64,000 bases of DNA from Myxococcus xanthus (GTDB taxonomy: Bacteria > Myxococcota > Myxococcia > Myxococcales > Myxococcaceae), in the NCBI RefSeq assembly GCF_900106535.1, contig NZ_FNOH01000003.1, positions 744,001 to 808,000 of the forward strand. The letters run 5' to 3'. This document shows, one piece after another, positions 6,820-14,717 of the stretch. Each line of letters starts with the position of its first letter. Positions within the stretch are counted from its first letter, which is position 1. The notes beneath the pieces were generated by a model. It saw only the letters and a list, made by a program, of their open reading frames with translations, did no database searches and was not told where the DNA came from. The position numbers and the translations under genes are program-made.

Positions 6820-8112
6820 CTACTTTACGATGAAGCTGCGCAATTCTGAGCCCGGAGTAAGCAACTCGTCTGCAATCTTCGCGAGCTCCTTCAGCAAACT
6901 GGCCCGGCAGCTCTCCGTCGTTCTGCAACGCACAACAGAACGTTCAAGGCGAGTCATCACCTGATTGTGATAAAATTCGGGATGAGGCCCCTCGTGCCCA
7001 TTGAGCCGCACCTTGTTTGCAGCGTCCTCAAGAGTCATCCCTGCCTTCTTGAAAATCCTCTCGCACTCTGGCGTCCAAGGACCGCCAGTCGCTGCGGAAA
7101 TCGTGTTCCTGCTCGTGCAGATGTGGTGAACGGGCCCTTCAGTGTCGCCCGGGAAGCGCCCGTCCGAGTACATCGCCAGGGCCGCAGCGGCTCCGGGTGA
7201 TAGGGCGACGTTCAACACACCGGCAGCGGGAAGTGCGATGGACGTGACGCCGCCATTCATGGCCGCACCGAGCTGAAATCCCGCCTCGGCCTGCGCTCGA
7301 ATCGCGGCCTGAGGGAAGCCCGGGAGCTTCGGCCCCTGGGCCGCCATCGCGTTCGTTCCTCCAAGCGCCGCCATGACGACGAGCACCAGGACGCGCGTGC
7401 CGTTCGTGCCGAGCACCCGCCCGAACCTATGCCCGATGTCTTGTAGCTCGATGACGCTCATCGCCGTCCCCGCATCATCCCACAACCGGACGAATCCGCG
7501 CCCAATCTCCCAGACGGGCACCACGCCCAGGTAGGCCACCATCGCCGCCGTCAGCGCCACCGCGATGACCTTGGTGACGGGCTCGGGCAACGCCAGCGTG
7601 AGGAGCAGCGTCAGCGCGGCCGACGTCACCAGGGCCTTGAGCGCCGCTGGGTTCAGCACCTTGCCGACCTCGGCCTCGACGCTCTCCCATACGGTATCGA
7701 GCGCGAAGGACAGCGCCATGAGCGTCCGGTCCTTTCGCGAGAACGTCAGCCCCGTCCCACCCACCAGGGTCAAGCAGTCGTCCGCGTCGGGGCAGATGCG
7801 CGCGTACAAAGATTCAGGTGAACTCCCCGACCCCGAATCCGCGAGGCCCTTCGAGGACGCGATCAGGGCCCTGGAGCGCACCCATCCTCGCTCATCCGCC
7901 GCTTCAGCCGCTCGGAACGCAACGTCCATGCGCATGTCGAGGATGAGCCGCGTGAGGACAGACTTGAATTCGCCCTCGCTCACTTCGACTGGGTCAACAT
8001 CTACCGACTCGTGGACGACTCGCTGACCATTTCCAGCATCGATATTGACGATGCGAGTGGTCGCACACCCCGCTGAAAGAAGCAGCAAAGACACCACTGC
8101 AACCCATCTCAT
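6820..8112 (-). CDS. SitA-like polymorphic toxin lipoprotein with AHH nuclease domain
   Basis: A 430-residue protein. The lipoprotein signal is MRWVAVVSLLLLSAGC, with the acylated cysteine at residue 16. A polar region with a Cys pair (CPDADDC) follows, then two hydrophobic helices at about 160-210 and another at about 240-260. The C-terminal domain (about 326-430) has the AHH-type HNH/EndoVII features: HH at 329-330, then GHEGPHPEFYH with histidines 373, 377 and 382. The ATG at 8112 has GGGGGA five bases upstream; an in-frame GTG 18 bases earlier is less likely. Lipidated toxins with variable C-termini and a downstream immunity gene match the myxobacterial SitA/SitI systems delivered by outer-membrane exchange. 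The nuclease activity and the route are inferred. Confidence 0.78.
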   Translation of the reverse strand: MRWVAVVSLLLLSAGCATTRIVNIDAGNGQRVVHESVDVDPVEVSEGEFKSVLTRLILDMRMDVAFRAAEAADERGWVRSRALIASSKGLADSGSGSSPESLYARICPDADDCLTLVGGTGLTFSRKDRTLMALSFALDTVWESVEAEVGKVLNPAALKALVTSAALTLLLTLALPEPVTKVIAVALTAAMVAYLGVVPVWEIGRGFVRLWDDAGTAMSVIELQDIGHRFGRVLGTNGTRVLVLVVMAALGGTNAMAAQGPKLPGFPQAAIRAQAEAGFQLGAAMNGGVTSIALPAAGVLNVALSPGAAAALAMYSDGRFPGDTEGPVHHICTSRNTISAATGGPWTPECERIFKKAGMTLEDAANKVRLNGHEGPHPEFYHNQVMTRLERSVVRCRTTESCRASLLKELAKIADELLTPGSELRSFIVK

Positions 8113-8315
8113 AGCATCCCCCGAAGACACCCCTGGGAATCAGGATGCGCTGCAGCCTGACTCCGGGGTCTGACAGCTCCAGCAGAGTTCGCGCGCAGCC
8201 ATACTACTACATGCATCCCAAATAAATTTCCATACCCTCCAGGTTGCACTGCCCTTCAGACACCACCGAGCAAGAGTGGATTGCCCCACCACGCTCCTGG
8301 TAGGTTGTTCGCGCT

Positions 8316-9245
8316 ATGAGACCTACCCAATTCACAAGGTCCATCCTGACTTTCGCAGCGCTAGCGACGTTGAGTGCGCAGGCCGCCGATCACTATCGGC
8401 GGTCCATCCTGCTCTCCGAGCATCCGGAGAACGGGACCCACTCCGTCTACGTGAAGGGGCAAGTCATCACGACGTTGCGCTTCGAGCAGCCCGTCAACCC
8501 GAGCAAGACGAAGGTGCTCGGCTGGGAAGGTCGACTCGAACCACTCACGGTGGTCCACAACAAGGTCATCCTGGAGCCCATCCGGGATCTCCACCGCGAT
8601 GACGGCCTTCCGTTGGTCGTGACCTTGACGGATGGAACGGAGGTCCCGTTCCTTGTGAGGCCACCTTGGCCGAAGAAAGACAACGACTGGGCACCAATCC
8701 TCGACCAGCAGATCGACGTGTTCAAGAACCGGGAGAGCCACGCGTCGATGCACGCCGCGCTGGTTGATGCACTCGCGAAGAACGACGCCCTGATGGAAGA
8801 GAACGAACGCTACCGCAAAGAGGAGACCTCCGAGGACCACGCCCTGGCTGCCCTGCTCGCGTCGGGGGCGGTTGCGCAGACCCCGTTCACAATCTTTGAC
8901 CACGTTTCTGGCAAAGATGCGGATGCCGAAGTTGATGCCACGATCTTCAAGGGCAAAGGCAAAGCGGCTGTGATCTTCAAGGTCAAGAACCTTGCCACCG
9001 AGAAATCCTGGAGCGTCAAGAGGGTGCGCCTTGTGACTGTGAATGGCGGTCATGACCGAGCGGTCGCTGTTCGTGCGACGGTTCGCGAAGTCATGCCCGG
9101 CGGGTCTGGTGTGCTGGCCGTTGTCGCTGACGGTGCCGCTTTCGTGGACGACGGCGTATTGACCAGCCTTTGGCTGGAGCTCTACCAACACGATGGACTG
9201 CGGCAGGCATTCGTCCAGCTAGATCCCACCCTCATTGCGAGATAA
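8316..9245 (+). CDS. DUF2381 family (myxobacterial paralogue) exported protein
   Basis: A 309-residue protein with a cleavable signal peptide (MRPTQFTRSILTFAALATLSAQAA, cleavage near residue 24). The overall pattern fits the Myxococcus paralogous family DUF2381: an N-terminal beta-rich half, a charged helix (NDALMEENERYRKEE, about 150-165) and a C-terminal beta domain beginning KGKGKAAVIFKVKN. The function is unknown. Family members often neighbour Ser/Thr kinase or small lipoprotein genes; here a lipoprotein gene follows by 11 bases, probably in an operon. Confidence 0.75.
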   Translation: MRPTQFTRSILTFAALATLSAQAADHYRRSILLSEHPENGTHSVYVKGQVITTLRFEQPVNPSKTKVLGWEGRLEPLTVVHNKVILEPIRDLHRDDGLPLVVTLTDGTEVPFLVRPPWPKKDNDWAPILDQQIDVFKNRESHASMHAALVDALAKNDALMEENERYRKEETSEDHALAALLASGAVAQTPFTIFDHVSGKDADAEVDATIFKGKGKAAVIFKVKNLATEKSWSVKRVRLVTVNGGHDRAVAVRATVREVMPGGSGVLAVVADGAAFVDDGVLTSLWLELYQHDGLRQAFVQLDPTLIAR

Positions 9246-9256
9246 GAGCGGGGGGC

Positions 9257-9757
9257 ATGGCCTCCGACAAGTTCGCGCTCTTGGGCTGCGTCGTCCTGCT
9301 CGTCACGTCCACTGGATGCCCTGGCTCCGCGACGGGTGGTGTCGCCGTCCGTCCCGATGGCAGCCCAGGGCCCCAAGCGTGCCCCGAGAAGGCTCGTGAG
9401 GCGATGAACTACCTCCGCATGTTCGTGGGGGAAGCCGCGTGGGTACAACTCGATGCGAACCAAACACGAGCGCGTCCCATCACTCTTTACGATGGGAACA
9501 TCGAGTCCGTGCTCGAGGAGAACATCGGACTGATGGAGGCACCCGCACGGCTTTACGGCCGAGTCTGGACTGGCGGGCCGCAAGTCGTCATCCGGTACTA
9601 CGCGGCCCAGCCGGTGAAGGGTGGCGACCCAGTGCCCATCTGCGCCGTGGCTCGCCTCGGGTTCGGGCAGCTCCGAAAGCACCCGGAGTCCAAGCCAGGG
9701 ACAGCCATCCTCGATTCGCCCCGCGCAGGGGTCTACATCGTGGACGAGTTCCGGTGA
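9257..9757 (+). CDS. Hypothetical lipoprotein, partner of the DUF2381 protein
   Basis: A 166-residue protein starting MASDKFALLGCVVLLVTSTGC, a lipoprotein signal with the acylated cysteine at about residue 21. The mature part has a YAAQPVKGGDPVPICAVARLG segment and ends DSPRAGVYIVDEFR, as in small myxobacterial lipoproteins found beside DUF2381 proteins. The start is supported by a G-rich stretch directly before the ATG; a longer frame would overlap the preceding gene. Function unknown. Confidence 0.7.
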   Translation: MASDKFALLGCVVLLVTSTGCPGSATGGVAVRPDGSPGPQACPEKAREAMNYLRMFVGEAAWVQLDANQTRARPITLYDGNIESVLEENIGLMEAPARLYGRVWTGGPQVVIRYYAAQPVKGGDPVPICAVARLGFGQLRKHPESKPGTAILDSPRAGVYIVDEFR

Positions 9758-9828
9758 GGAAGCAGGGCCGCTGAAAATGTCGCGGCCCCCAGCCTGGTTG
9801 GAGCAACGCCTGAGCGTCGATCGCGGCG

Positions 9829-9868
9829 GAAAAGAAAAAGGGCTGGTTGCCTGAAGCAACCAGCCCTT
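9829..9868 (-). terminator. Intrinsic terminator of tRNA-Thr
   Basis: A perfect 13-bp stem (AAGGGCTGGTTGC / GCAACCAGCCCTT) with a five-base loop begins ten bases past the tRNA 3' end on the minus strand and is followed by CTTTTTCTTTTCC. It is a textbook rho-independent terminator. Confidence 0.9.
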
Positions 9869-9877
9869 CTCTCTTCT

Positions 9878-9952
9878 TGGAGCCGACACCCAGGATTGAA
9901 CTGGGGACCTACTGATTACGAATCAGTTGCTCTGCCGCTGAGCTATGTCGGC
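9878..9952 (-). tRNA. tRNA-Thr (anticodon CGU)
   Basis: On the minus strand the sequence folds as a 75-nt tRNA. The 7-bp acceptor is GCCGACA/TGTCGGC, the D-arm is GCTC-AGCGGCA-GAGC, the anticodon stem is ACTGA/TCAGT with loop TTCGTAA (anticodon CGU, threonine codon ACG), and the T-arm is CCCAG-TTCAATC-CTGGG. CCA appears to be encoded (9878-9880). An intrinsic terminator follows. It marks the edge of the AT-richer accessory block. Confidence 0.95.
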
Positions 9953-10103
9953 GCGACAGGTGCGCGGGGAGTACCATGGCGGCTCATGCCCGGCAAGCAG
10001 AAATGAAGGCGAGTACTCACCCTCCCCGCCACCTCGCCCGTTTTCCGCCCGCCCGCATCGTTGGTTTTCCAACCATCCCAACGATTGACCACCCTGACAC
10101 GGA

Positions 10104-10139
10104 TGACACACCGCGTCTGTCGTAGGTGACACATCGCGT
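10104..10139. repeat. Direct repeats TGACACAYCGCGT upstream of glutamate dehydrogenase
   Basis: TGACACACCGCGT (10104-10116) and TGACACATCGCGT (10127-10139) differ at one base and are offset by 23 bp. They lie about 60-95 bp before the predicted promoter of the dehydrogenase gene, inside the 337-base gap after the tRNA. A pair of activator or repressor half-sites is possible. The rest of the gap shows only a small GTTGG/CCAAC hairpin near 10060. Confidence 0.4.
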
Positions 10140-10197
10140 TGACATAAGTGCCCGTTATCGCTCCAGATTCTTGGGAGAGGACGGGTGCTTGGCGCGG

Positions 10198-10225
10198 TTG
10201 AAGTCTCGGAGCGCCTATGTACATA
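10198..10225 (+). promoter_or_regulatory. Candidate sigma-70 promoter of glutamate dehydrogenase
   Basis: TTGAAG (10198-10203), a 16-base spacer and TACATA (10220-10225) resemble vegetative -35 and -10 elements. The start of transcription would be near 10232, about 58 bases before the ATG. Pattern-based only. Confidence 0.4.
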
Positions 10226-10289
10226 AGGGCCCCGCTACCCCCACGTGCCTCGCCCACGAGCGGCGACGCGACAAGGAGCATCTCCCGTC

Positions 10290-11840
10290 ATGGCCAGCGA
10301 AGAGAATTTCATGCGTGCCCCGGCCCCTACGCCCAAGCGCACCGTCTACACCGAGGCGATGGAGATCTTCCATCGTGCAGCGGACCTCATCGCGCTGGAC
10401 AAGCGCGTCCGCCTCGAGCTGGAGGAGCCGGACTACGAGCACATCTTCTACGTCACGGCGAAGCTGAAGGACCGCCTCGTCCCGCTCTCCGAGGAGAAGG
10501 CGCGCACCTTCTCCAACCTTCCCGAGACGCAGGTGCGCAACAAGGAAGGCCTGGAGCTGCTGGCCAACGGCAACATCATCCTCAACGGCCGCGCCCTGCT
10601 GGGCTCGGACGTGGACATCCGCCAGGGCCACCTGCGCCTGCCCGACGGCAAGGTGTACCAGTTGGTCCCCGGTGAGTCGCAGCGCTTCAAGGCCTACCGC
10701 GTGCAGCACAACCAGGCGCGCGGCCCCTACAAGGGCGGCCTGCGCTACCACCGCGAGGTGTCCCTGGACCTCTTCAAGGCCCTGGCCGCGGAGATGACCT
10801 GGAAGACGGCCATCGCCGAGGTTCCGTTCGGCGGCGGCAAGGGCGGCATCCAGATCGACCCGCGCGAGTACGGCCGCGAGGAGATCGAGGCCATCACCCT
10901 GCGCTTCATGTACCGGCTCAAGAGCATGATTGGCCCGGACATCGACATCCCGGCGCCGGACGTGGGCACCAACCCCGGCATCATGGCCCTGCTCTACCGC
11001 CAGTACTCGGACGGTGAGCGCGAGCGCCACAACCTGCGCGGCATCGTCACCGGCAAGGACGTGCGCATCGGCGGCTCCGAGGGCCGCCACAAGGCCACCG
11101 GCCAGGGCGTCGCCTTCTGCATCGAGGACTACTACGCCGACCGCGGCGAGTCCGTGAAGGGCAAGACGTTCATCATCCAGGGCTTCGGCAACGTGGGCAG
11201 CCACGCCGCCAACATCCTGTCGCAGATGGGCGCCCGCCTGCTTGCGGTGAACGACGCCGACGGCACCATCTTCAATGGTGACGGCATCGACGTGACCGCG
11301 CTCTCCGCCTACGTGCAGGACCCCAAGAACCTCAAGCGCAGCGTGCTCGGCTTCCCGGGCGCCCAGCGCATCGAGAAGAAGGACCTCTGGGACGTCCAGG
11401 CGGACATCCTGGTCCCCGCGGCCCTGGGCGGCGAAATCACCGCCGACGTGGCCGAGCGCCTGCGCGTCAAGCTGGTGGCCGAGGGCGCCAACGGCCCCAC
11501 CACCCCGGAGGCCGACCGCATCCTGGAGAAGCGCGGCATCGAGCTCATCCCGGACATCATCGCCAACGCCGGTGGTGTGACGGTGAGCTACTACGAGTGG
11601 ATCCAGAACAAGCGCATGGAGCGCTGGAGCGAGGCCGAGGTCGACCAGCGGCTCGAGCGCGCCATGAAGCGCAACTACCGCATCATCCGCGACATCTCGC
11701 GCAACCAGCCGCGCAAGACGGAGATGCACGACAGCCGCCAGTACTGCATCGGTGAGACGGTGGACACCCGCTGCGCCGCCATGATTCTGGCGCTCAAGCG
11801 CATCGAGGCCCACTACCTCCTCGAGGGCTTCTCGCAGTAG
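10290..11840 (+). CDS. Glutamate (Glu/Leu/Phe/Val family) dehydrogenase
   Basis: A 516-residue enzyme for reversible oxidative deamination of glutamate to 2-oxoglutarate and ammonia. Visible motifs are the substrate-binding QARGPYKGGLRYH, the catalytic PFGGGKGGI, DIPAPDVGTNPGIM, and the nucleotide-binding GFGNVGSHAANIL at about residue 295. An N-terminal extension of about 100 residues precedes the usual catalytic region. The ATG at 10290 has AAGGAGC ten bases before it; an upstream in-frame ATG has no ribosome site. It is monocistronic, with its own promoter and a strong terminator. Coenzyme preference is not assigned. Confidence 0.93.
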   Translation: MASEENFMRAPAPTPKRTVYTEAMEIFHRAADLIALDKRVRLELEEPDYEHIFYVTAKLKDRLVPLSEEKARTFSNLPETQVRNKEGLELLANGNIILNGRALLGSDVDIRQGHLRLPDGKVYQLVPGESQRFKAYRVQHNQARGPYKGGLRYHREVSLDLFKALAAEMTWKTAIAEVPFGGGKGGIQIDPREYGREEIEAITLRFMYRLKSMIGPDIDIPAPDVGTNPGIMALLYRQYSDGERERHNLRGIVTGKDVRIGGSEGRHKATGQGVAFCIEDYYADRGESVKGKTFIIQGFGNVGSHAANILSQMGARLLAVNDADGTIFNGDGIDVTALSAYVQDPKNLKRSVLGFPGAQRIEKKDLWDVQADILVPAALGGEITADVAERLRVKLVAEGANGPTTPEADRILEKRGIELIPDIIANAGGVTVSYYEWIQNKRMERWSEAEVDQRLERAMKRNYRIIRDISRNQPRKTEMHDSRQYCIGETVDTRCAAMILALKRIEAHYLLEGFSQ

Positions 11841-11877
11841 TCGAAGCCACGGGCACCCGCCCACCGCTGGAAACACG

Positions 11878-11920
11878 AAGGGCACGGTCCTCCATCTGGA
11901 AGGCCGTGCCCTTTCGTTTT
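11878..11920 (+). terminator. Intrinsic terminator after glutamate dehydrogenase
   Basis: Arms AAGGGCACGG and CCGTGCCCTT pair around an inner stem (TCC..GGA), followed by TCGTTTT on the plus strand. It could also act on minus-strand transcription from the PilZ gene. Confidence 0.85.
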
Positions 11921-12009
11921 CACCGGGTCCGGAGGTTGGCTTGGGCGGCCCCCGCTGCTGTTCCGGGAAGCGCCAGGCCGCGAAGCCCCTCACGGGCCCC
12001 GGGCGGACG

Positions 12010-12369
12010 TCAGTGCATCACCCGCTCGCGGTCGACCAGCAAGAGGGGCGCGTCGTCCTGCGTCTCATAGGCCACGATGCGCAGCCCCACGCCGCGGCTG
12101 CTGCCCTCGCGCCCGTCCTTGCGCCCGAAGGCCAGGGCCACCTGGTAGCGGACCTCGCACAGGCACGTCATCTCCGTCCCGTCCTCGCCCGCGAACGTCA
12201 CCTTCAGCTTCTCGCCCAGGCCCACCTGGTCCCGGACCTCCACGAACATGCCCCGCGCGCTGATGTTGCGACCCACCCCCCGAAGCATCCCATCCTGGGT
12301 GGTGAGGTAGACGGTGAAGACCTTGTCGAAACGGAGGTGGGAACGGCGCTCGTGAGGACGCTCAAACAT
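12010..12369 (-). CDS. PilZ-domain c-di-GMP-binding protein
   Basis: A 119-residue single-domain protein. It has the PilZ binding elements: an arginine-rich N-terminus (ERPHERRSHLRF, RxxxR) and NISARGMFVEV (an N-x-S-x-x-G motif) at about residues 34-44. Stand-alone PilZ proteins relay c-di-GMP levels to motility or polysaccharide machinery. The start MFERPHERR was chosen because the domain begins there; the longer frame adds 29 residues unlike any PilZ protein. No neighbour indicates a partner. Confidence 0.88.
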   Translation of the reverse strand: MFERPHERRSHLRFDKVFTVYLTTQDGMLRGVGRNISARGMFVEVRDQVGLGEKLKVTFAGEDGTEMTCLCEVRYQVALAFGRKDGREGSSRGVGLRIVAYETQDDAPLLLVDRERVMH

Positions 12370-12536
12370 GGGGGTAGCTCCCGGAACAGGTGGTGACAGG
12401 CGCAACCTACACGGTAGCCACATGTAGGCAAGTTCTTCACCTACATCCACCCTCACACACCCATGTAACGAGTGCCGGATGCTTTCCGAAATGGCACGAT
12501 TCCGGGCTGAACCCCTGTTCCCCGGAGACCTCGCCC

Positions 12537-13172
12537 GTGAATCGCATCCTCCTCGCCGCCGCCCTCTTCCTCGCGCCCGCGCTTGCCCTGGCGGACGCGG
12601 ACCCTCGCTTCGCCAAGCTGCGTGACGAAGCCGAGCCGCTGGGCGGGCTGGGGACCTTCTTGGATAAGTTCGTGGGCGCGTGCGACGGCCCCTTCGTGGA
12701 CTCGCAGTGCAAGGCCAACGCGGAGGCGTTCCGGAAGAAGTACCAGGGCAAGCGGCTGTACATGATCGTCACCGAGGACGACGCCAGCATGCTCACCCCG
12801 GGGCCCTATTCGCTGGGAACGGGCGAGTACAGCATCAACATCACCCCGTTCTTCCCCGGCGGCAGCTCGGCGCTCACCCACGGGGCGCCCAAGAAGACGG
12901 ACGGCAACGGCAACCCCATCCTCCCCTACCTCACCGTCACCGGTGACATGCCGGCGGGGTGGAACCTGCAGATGTTCAACCGCCTCTTCTCCACGCGCTC
13001 GGTGCGGGCGCAGATTGTCTTCACCCCGCAGAGCGTGTGGACCCTGCCCAAGAAGGGCGGCGGGAAGAGCCACGGCGTGACGGCGCGCATCGAAGCCATC
13101 TTCATCACGGAGGGTCGCAGCGGCCAGGCCATGGGCCTGTGGCTCCACGGCAAGGACGCCAAGAAGCGCTAA
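12537..13172 (+). CDS. Hypothetical secreted or periplasmic protein
   Basis: A 211-residue protein starting at GTG (12537) with a clear signal peptide, MNRILLAAALFLAPALALA, cleaved before DADPRF. GGAG lies about ten bases upstream, and the longer frame lacks any coding character. The mature protein contains two cysteines (CDGPFVDSQC) and a beta-rich body (RLYMIVTEDDASML, LPYLTVTGDMPAG, VRAQIVFTPQSVW). I do not recognise a family. It is convergent with the HtrA gene, with 12 bases between them. Confidence 0.75.
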   Translation: MNRILLAAALFLAPALALADADPRFAKLRDEAEPLGGLGTFLDKFVGACDGPFVDSQCKANAEAFRKKYQGKRLYMIVTEDDASMLTPGPYSLGTGEYSINITPFFPGGSSALTHGAPKKTDGNGNPILPYLTVTGDMPAGWNLQMFNRLFSTRSVRAQIVFTPQSVWTLPKKGGGKSHGVTARIEAIFITEGRSGQAMGLWLHGKDAKKR

Positions 13173-13184
13173 CCGGGCGTCACC

Positions 13185-14618
13185 TCACCGGGCGATGGCG
13201 ATGTACTGGAGCGCCTCGCCCCGCTTCACCCGCAGGAGGATGCTGACCCCGGCGCTCCCCTTCCCCAGCGCCGCGCGCACCCCAGCCACGTCCTTCACCC
13301 GGCGGCGGTTCACTTCCGTCACGACGTCTCCCGCCCGCAGGCCGGCCGAGTCCGCCGGGCTGCGCGGCGTGACACCCGACACCAGCACGCCGGACCAGGC
13401 CGTCTCCCCCAGGGGCGCGGCCACCTCCGGTGTGAGGTCACGGATCACCAGCCCCATCTCCTCCTCGCTGGCCGTCCGCTGGATGAGCCCCTCGGTGGCC
13501 TCCTGCGCGGGGCGCGCCACCAGCCGCACCGTCACTTCCTGCGTCTCAGTGCCCCGCGTCAGCGACAGGCGCGCCTCGGTGCCCGGCGCCAGCAGCGCCA
13601 CCTTGCGCAACAACTGCAGGTAGGAGCCGATGGGCCGCCCGTTCACCGCCACCAGCCGGTCTCCCGGGCGGATGCCCACGGCCGCGGCCGGGCTGCCCTT
13701 GTAGACGTCCTTCACCAGCGGGGCCTGGCGCTCACCGCCCCCATTGCTCCCGTCGTCATTGATGACGACGCCCAGCCACCCACGCGCCAGCTTGCCGTTC
13801 TCCCGGAGGTTGGGCAGCAGCTCCTTCACCAGGTTGCTGGGGACCGCGAAACCAATGCCCTGCCCCTGACTGATGATGGCGGTGTTCACCCCCACCACCT
13901 CCCCCTTCATGTTGAAGAGCGGCCCACCGGAGTTGCCGGGGTTGATGAGCGCGTCCGTCTGGATGAAGTCGTCGAACTGGCCCACGCCCAGGACGCGCTC
14001 CTTGGCGGAGATCATCCCGTGGGACACGGAGTGGTCCAGGCCAAAGGGGTTGCCTATGGCCACCACCCAGTCGCCCACCGCCATCCGGTCCGAGTCCCCC
14101 AGGTAGACGGCGGGCAGCTTACCCAGGTCCACGCCACTGAGCCGCAGCAGCGCCACGTCCGTGGAGGCGTCACGGCCCACCACGGAAGCGGCGAACTCGC
14201 GGCCATCCGCCAGACGCACGGCAATCTGCTGCGCGCTGGCCACCACGTGGTTGTTGGTGACGACGAGCCCGTCGGGCGTCAGCACGAAGCCGGAGCCGGT
14301 GGACTTCTTCATCCCCTCCAGGCCACCGGCCCGGGGCCCCACGGTGGTGATGTTGACGACGCTCGCCTCCACCGCGCGGATCAGCGGCGCCAGCGAGGAC
14401 GGGGGCACGAAGTGGGGGATGCCCGGGTCTCCCTCGGCGCGCTCGCGCCACAGGCCCAGGCTGCCCGTCTGCCCCTCGACACCGGCGGCCTGCGCGGCGA
14501 ACCACGCAGCATGCTCCCGGGCCCGCGCGGAAAGCCACGCGTCGAGAGGACCCTCGGCGGCCGCCGCGACCGGGGCGAGCGCCAGCACCAAACACAGGGA
14601 GAAGAATCGGGAGAACAC
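13185..14618 (-). CDS. DegP/HtrA-type periplasmic serine protease
   Basis: A 477-residue protease with a signal peptide (MFSRFFSLCLVLALAPVAAAA). A trypsin-like domain of about residues 75-270 carries the catalytic triad: His in VVTNNHVV, Asp in STDVALL and Ser in NPGNSGGPLF. Two PDZ domains follow, at about 275-365 and 385-475 (GIRPGDRLVAVNGRPI; GLRAGDVVTEVNRRRV). It should degrade or refold damaged envelope proteins. The position downstream of grpE and ftsH on the same strand suggests a protein quality-control neighbourhood. A possible terminator between grpE and this gene makes cotranscription uncertain. Confidence 0.93.
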   Translation of the reverse strand: MFSRFFSLCLVLALAPVAAAAEGPLDAWLSARAREHAAWFAAQAAGVEGQTGSLGLWRERAEGDPGIPHFVPPSSLAPLIRAVEASVVNITTVGPRAGGLEGMKKSTGSGFVLTPDGLVVTNNHVVASAQQIAVRLADGREFAASVVGRDASTDVALLRLSGVDLGKLPAVYLGDSDRMAVGDWVVAIGNPFGLDHSVSHGMISAKERVLGVGQFDDFIQTDALINPGNSGGPLFNMKGEVVGVNTAIISQGQGIGFAVPSNLVKELLPNLRENGKLARGWLGVVINDDGSNGGGERQAPLVKDVYKGSPAAAVGIRPGDRLVAVNGRPIGSYLQLLRKVALLAPGTEARLSLTRGTETQEVTVRLVARPAQEATEGLIQRTASEEEMGLVIRDLTPEVAAPLGETAWSGVLVSGVTPRSPADSAGLRAGDVVTEVNRRRVKDVAGVRAALGKGSAGVSILLRVKRGEALQYIAIAR

Positions 14619-14672
14619 GGAGCGGCAGTCTACACGGCGGACCAGGGTCGAGCGGACTCAACAGCCTGGCCC

Positions 14673-14704
14673 GGCGCCCCCTTCCCGTGAGTGACGGGGG
14701 CGCC
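14673..14704 (-). terminator. GC-rich inverted repeat between grpE and htrA
   Basis: GGCGCCCCC and GGGGGCGCC are perfect 9-bp arms with a 14-base loop, starting 13 bases after the grpE stop codon. No U-tract follows on the minus strand, so it may be a weak terminator or an RNA-processing stem. Confidence 0.4.
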
Positions 14705-14717
14705 CTGGACGGCGGCG

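Noticed and set aside
10139-10144. TTGACA as a -35 box upstream of glutamate dehydrogenase
   Set aside because: It is a perfect -35 hexamer, but no acceptable -10 lies 16-18 bases downstream. The TTGAAG/TACATA pair nearer the gene is better.
10215-11993. A 592-codon minus-strand frame opposite glutamate dehydrogenase
   Set aside because: The plus strand encodes a complete dehydrogenase with promoter and terminator. The antisense product is a Val/Ala/Leu/His-rich artefact.
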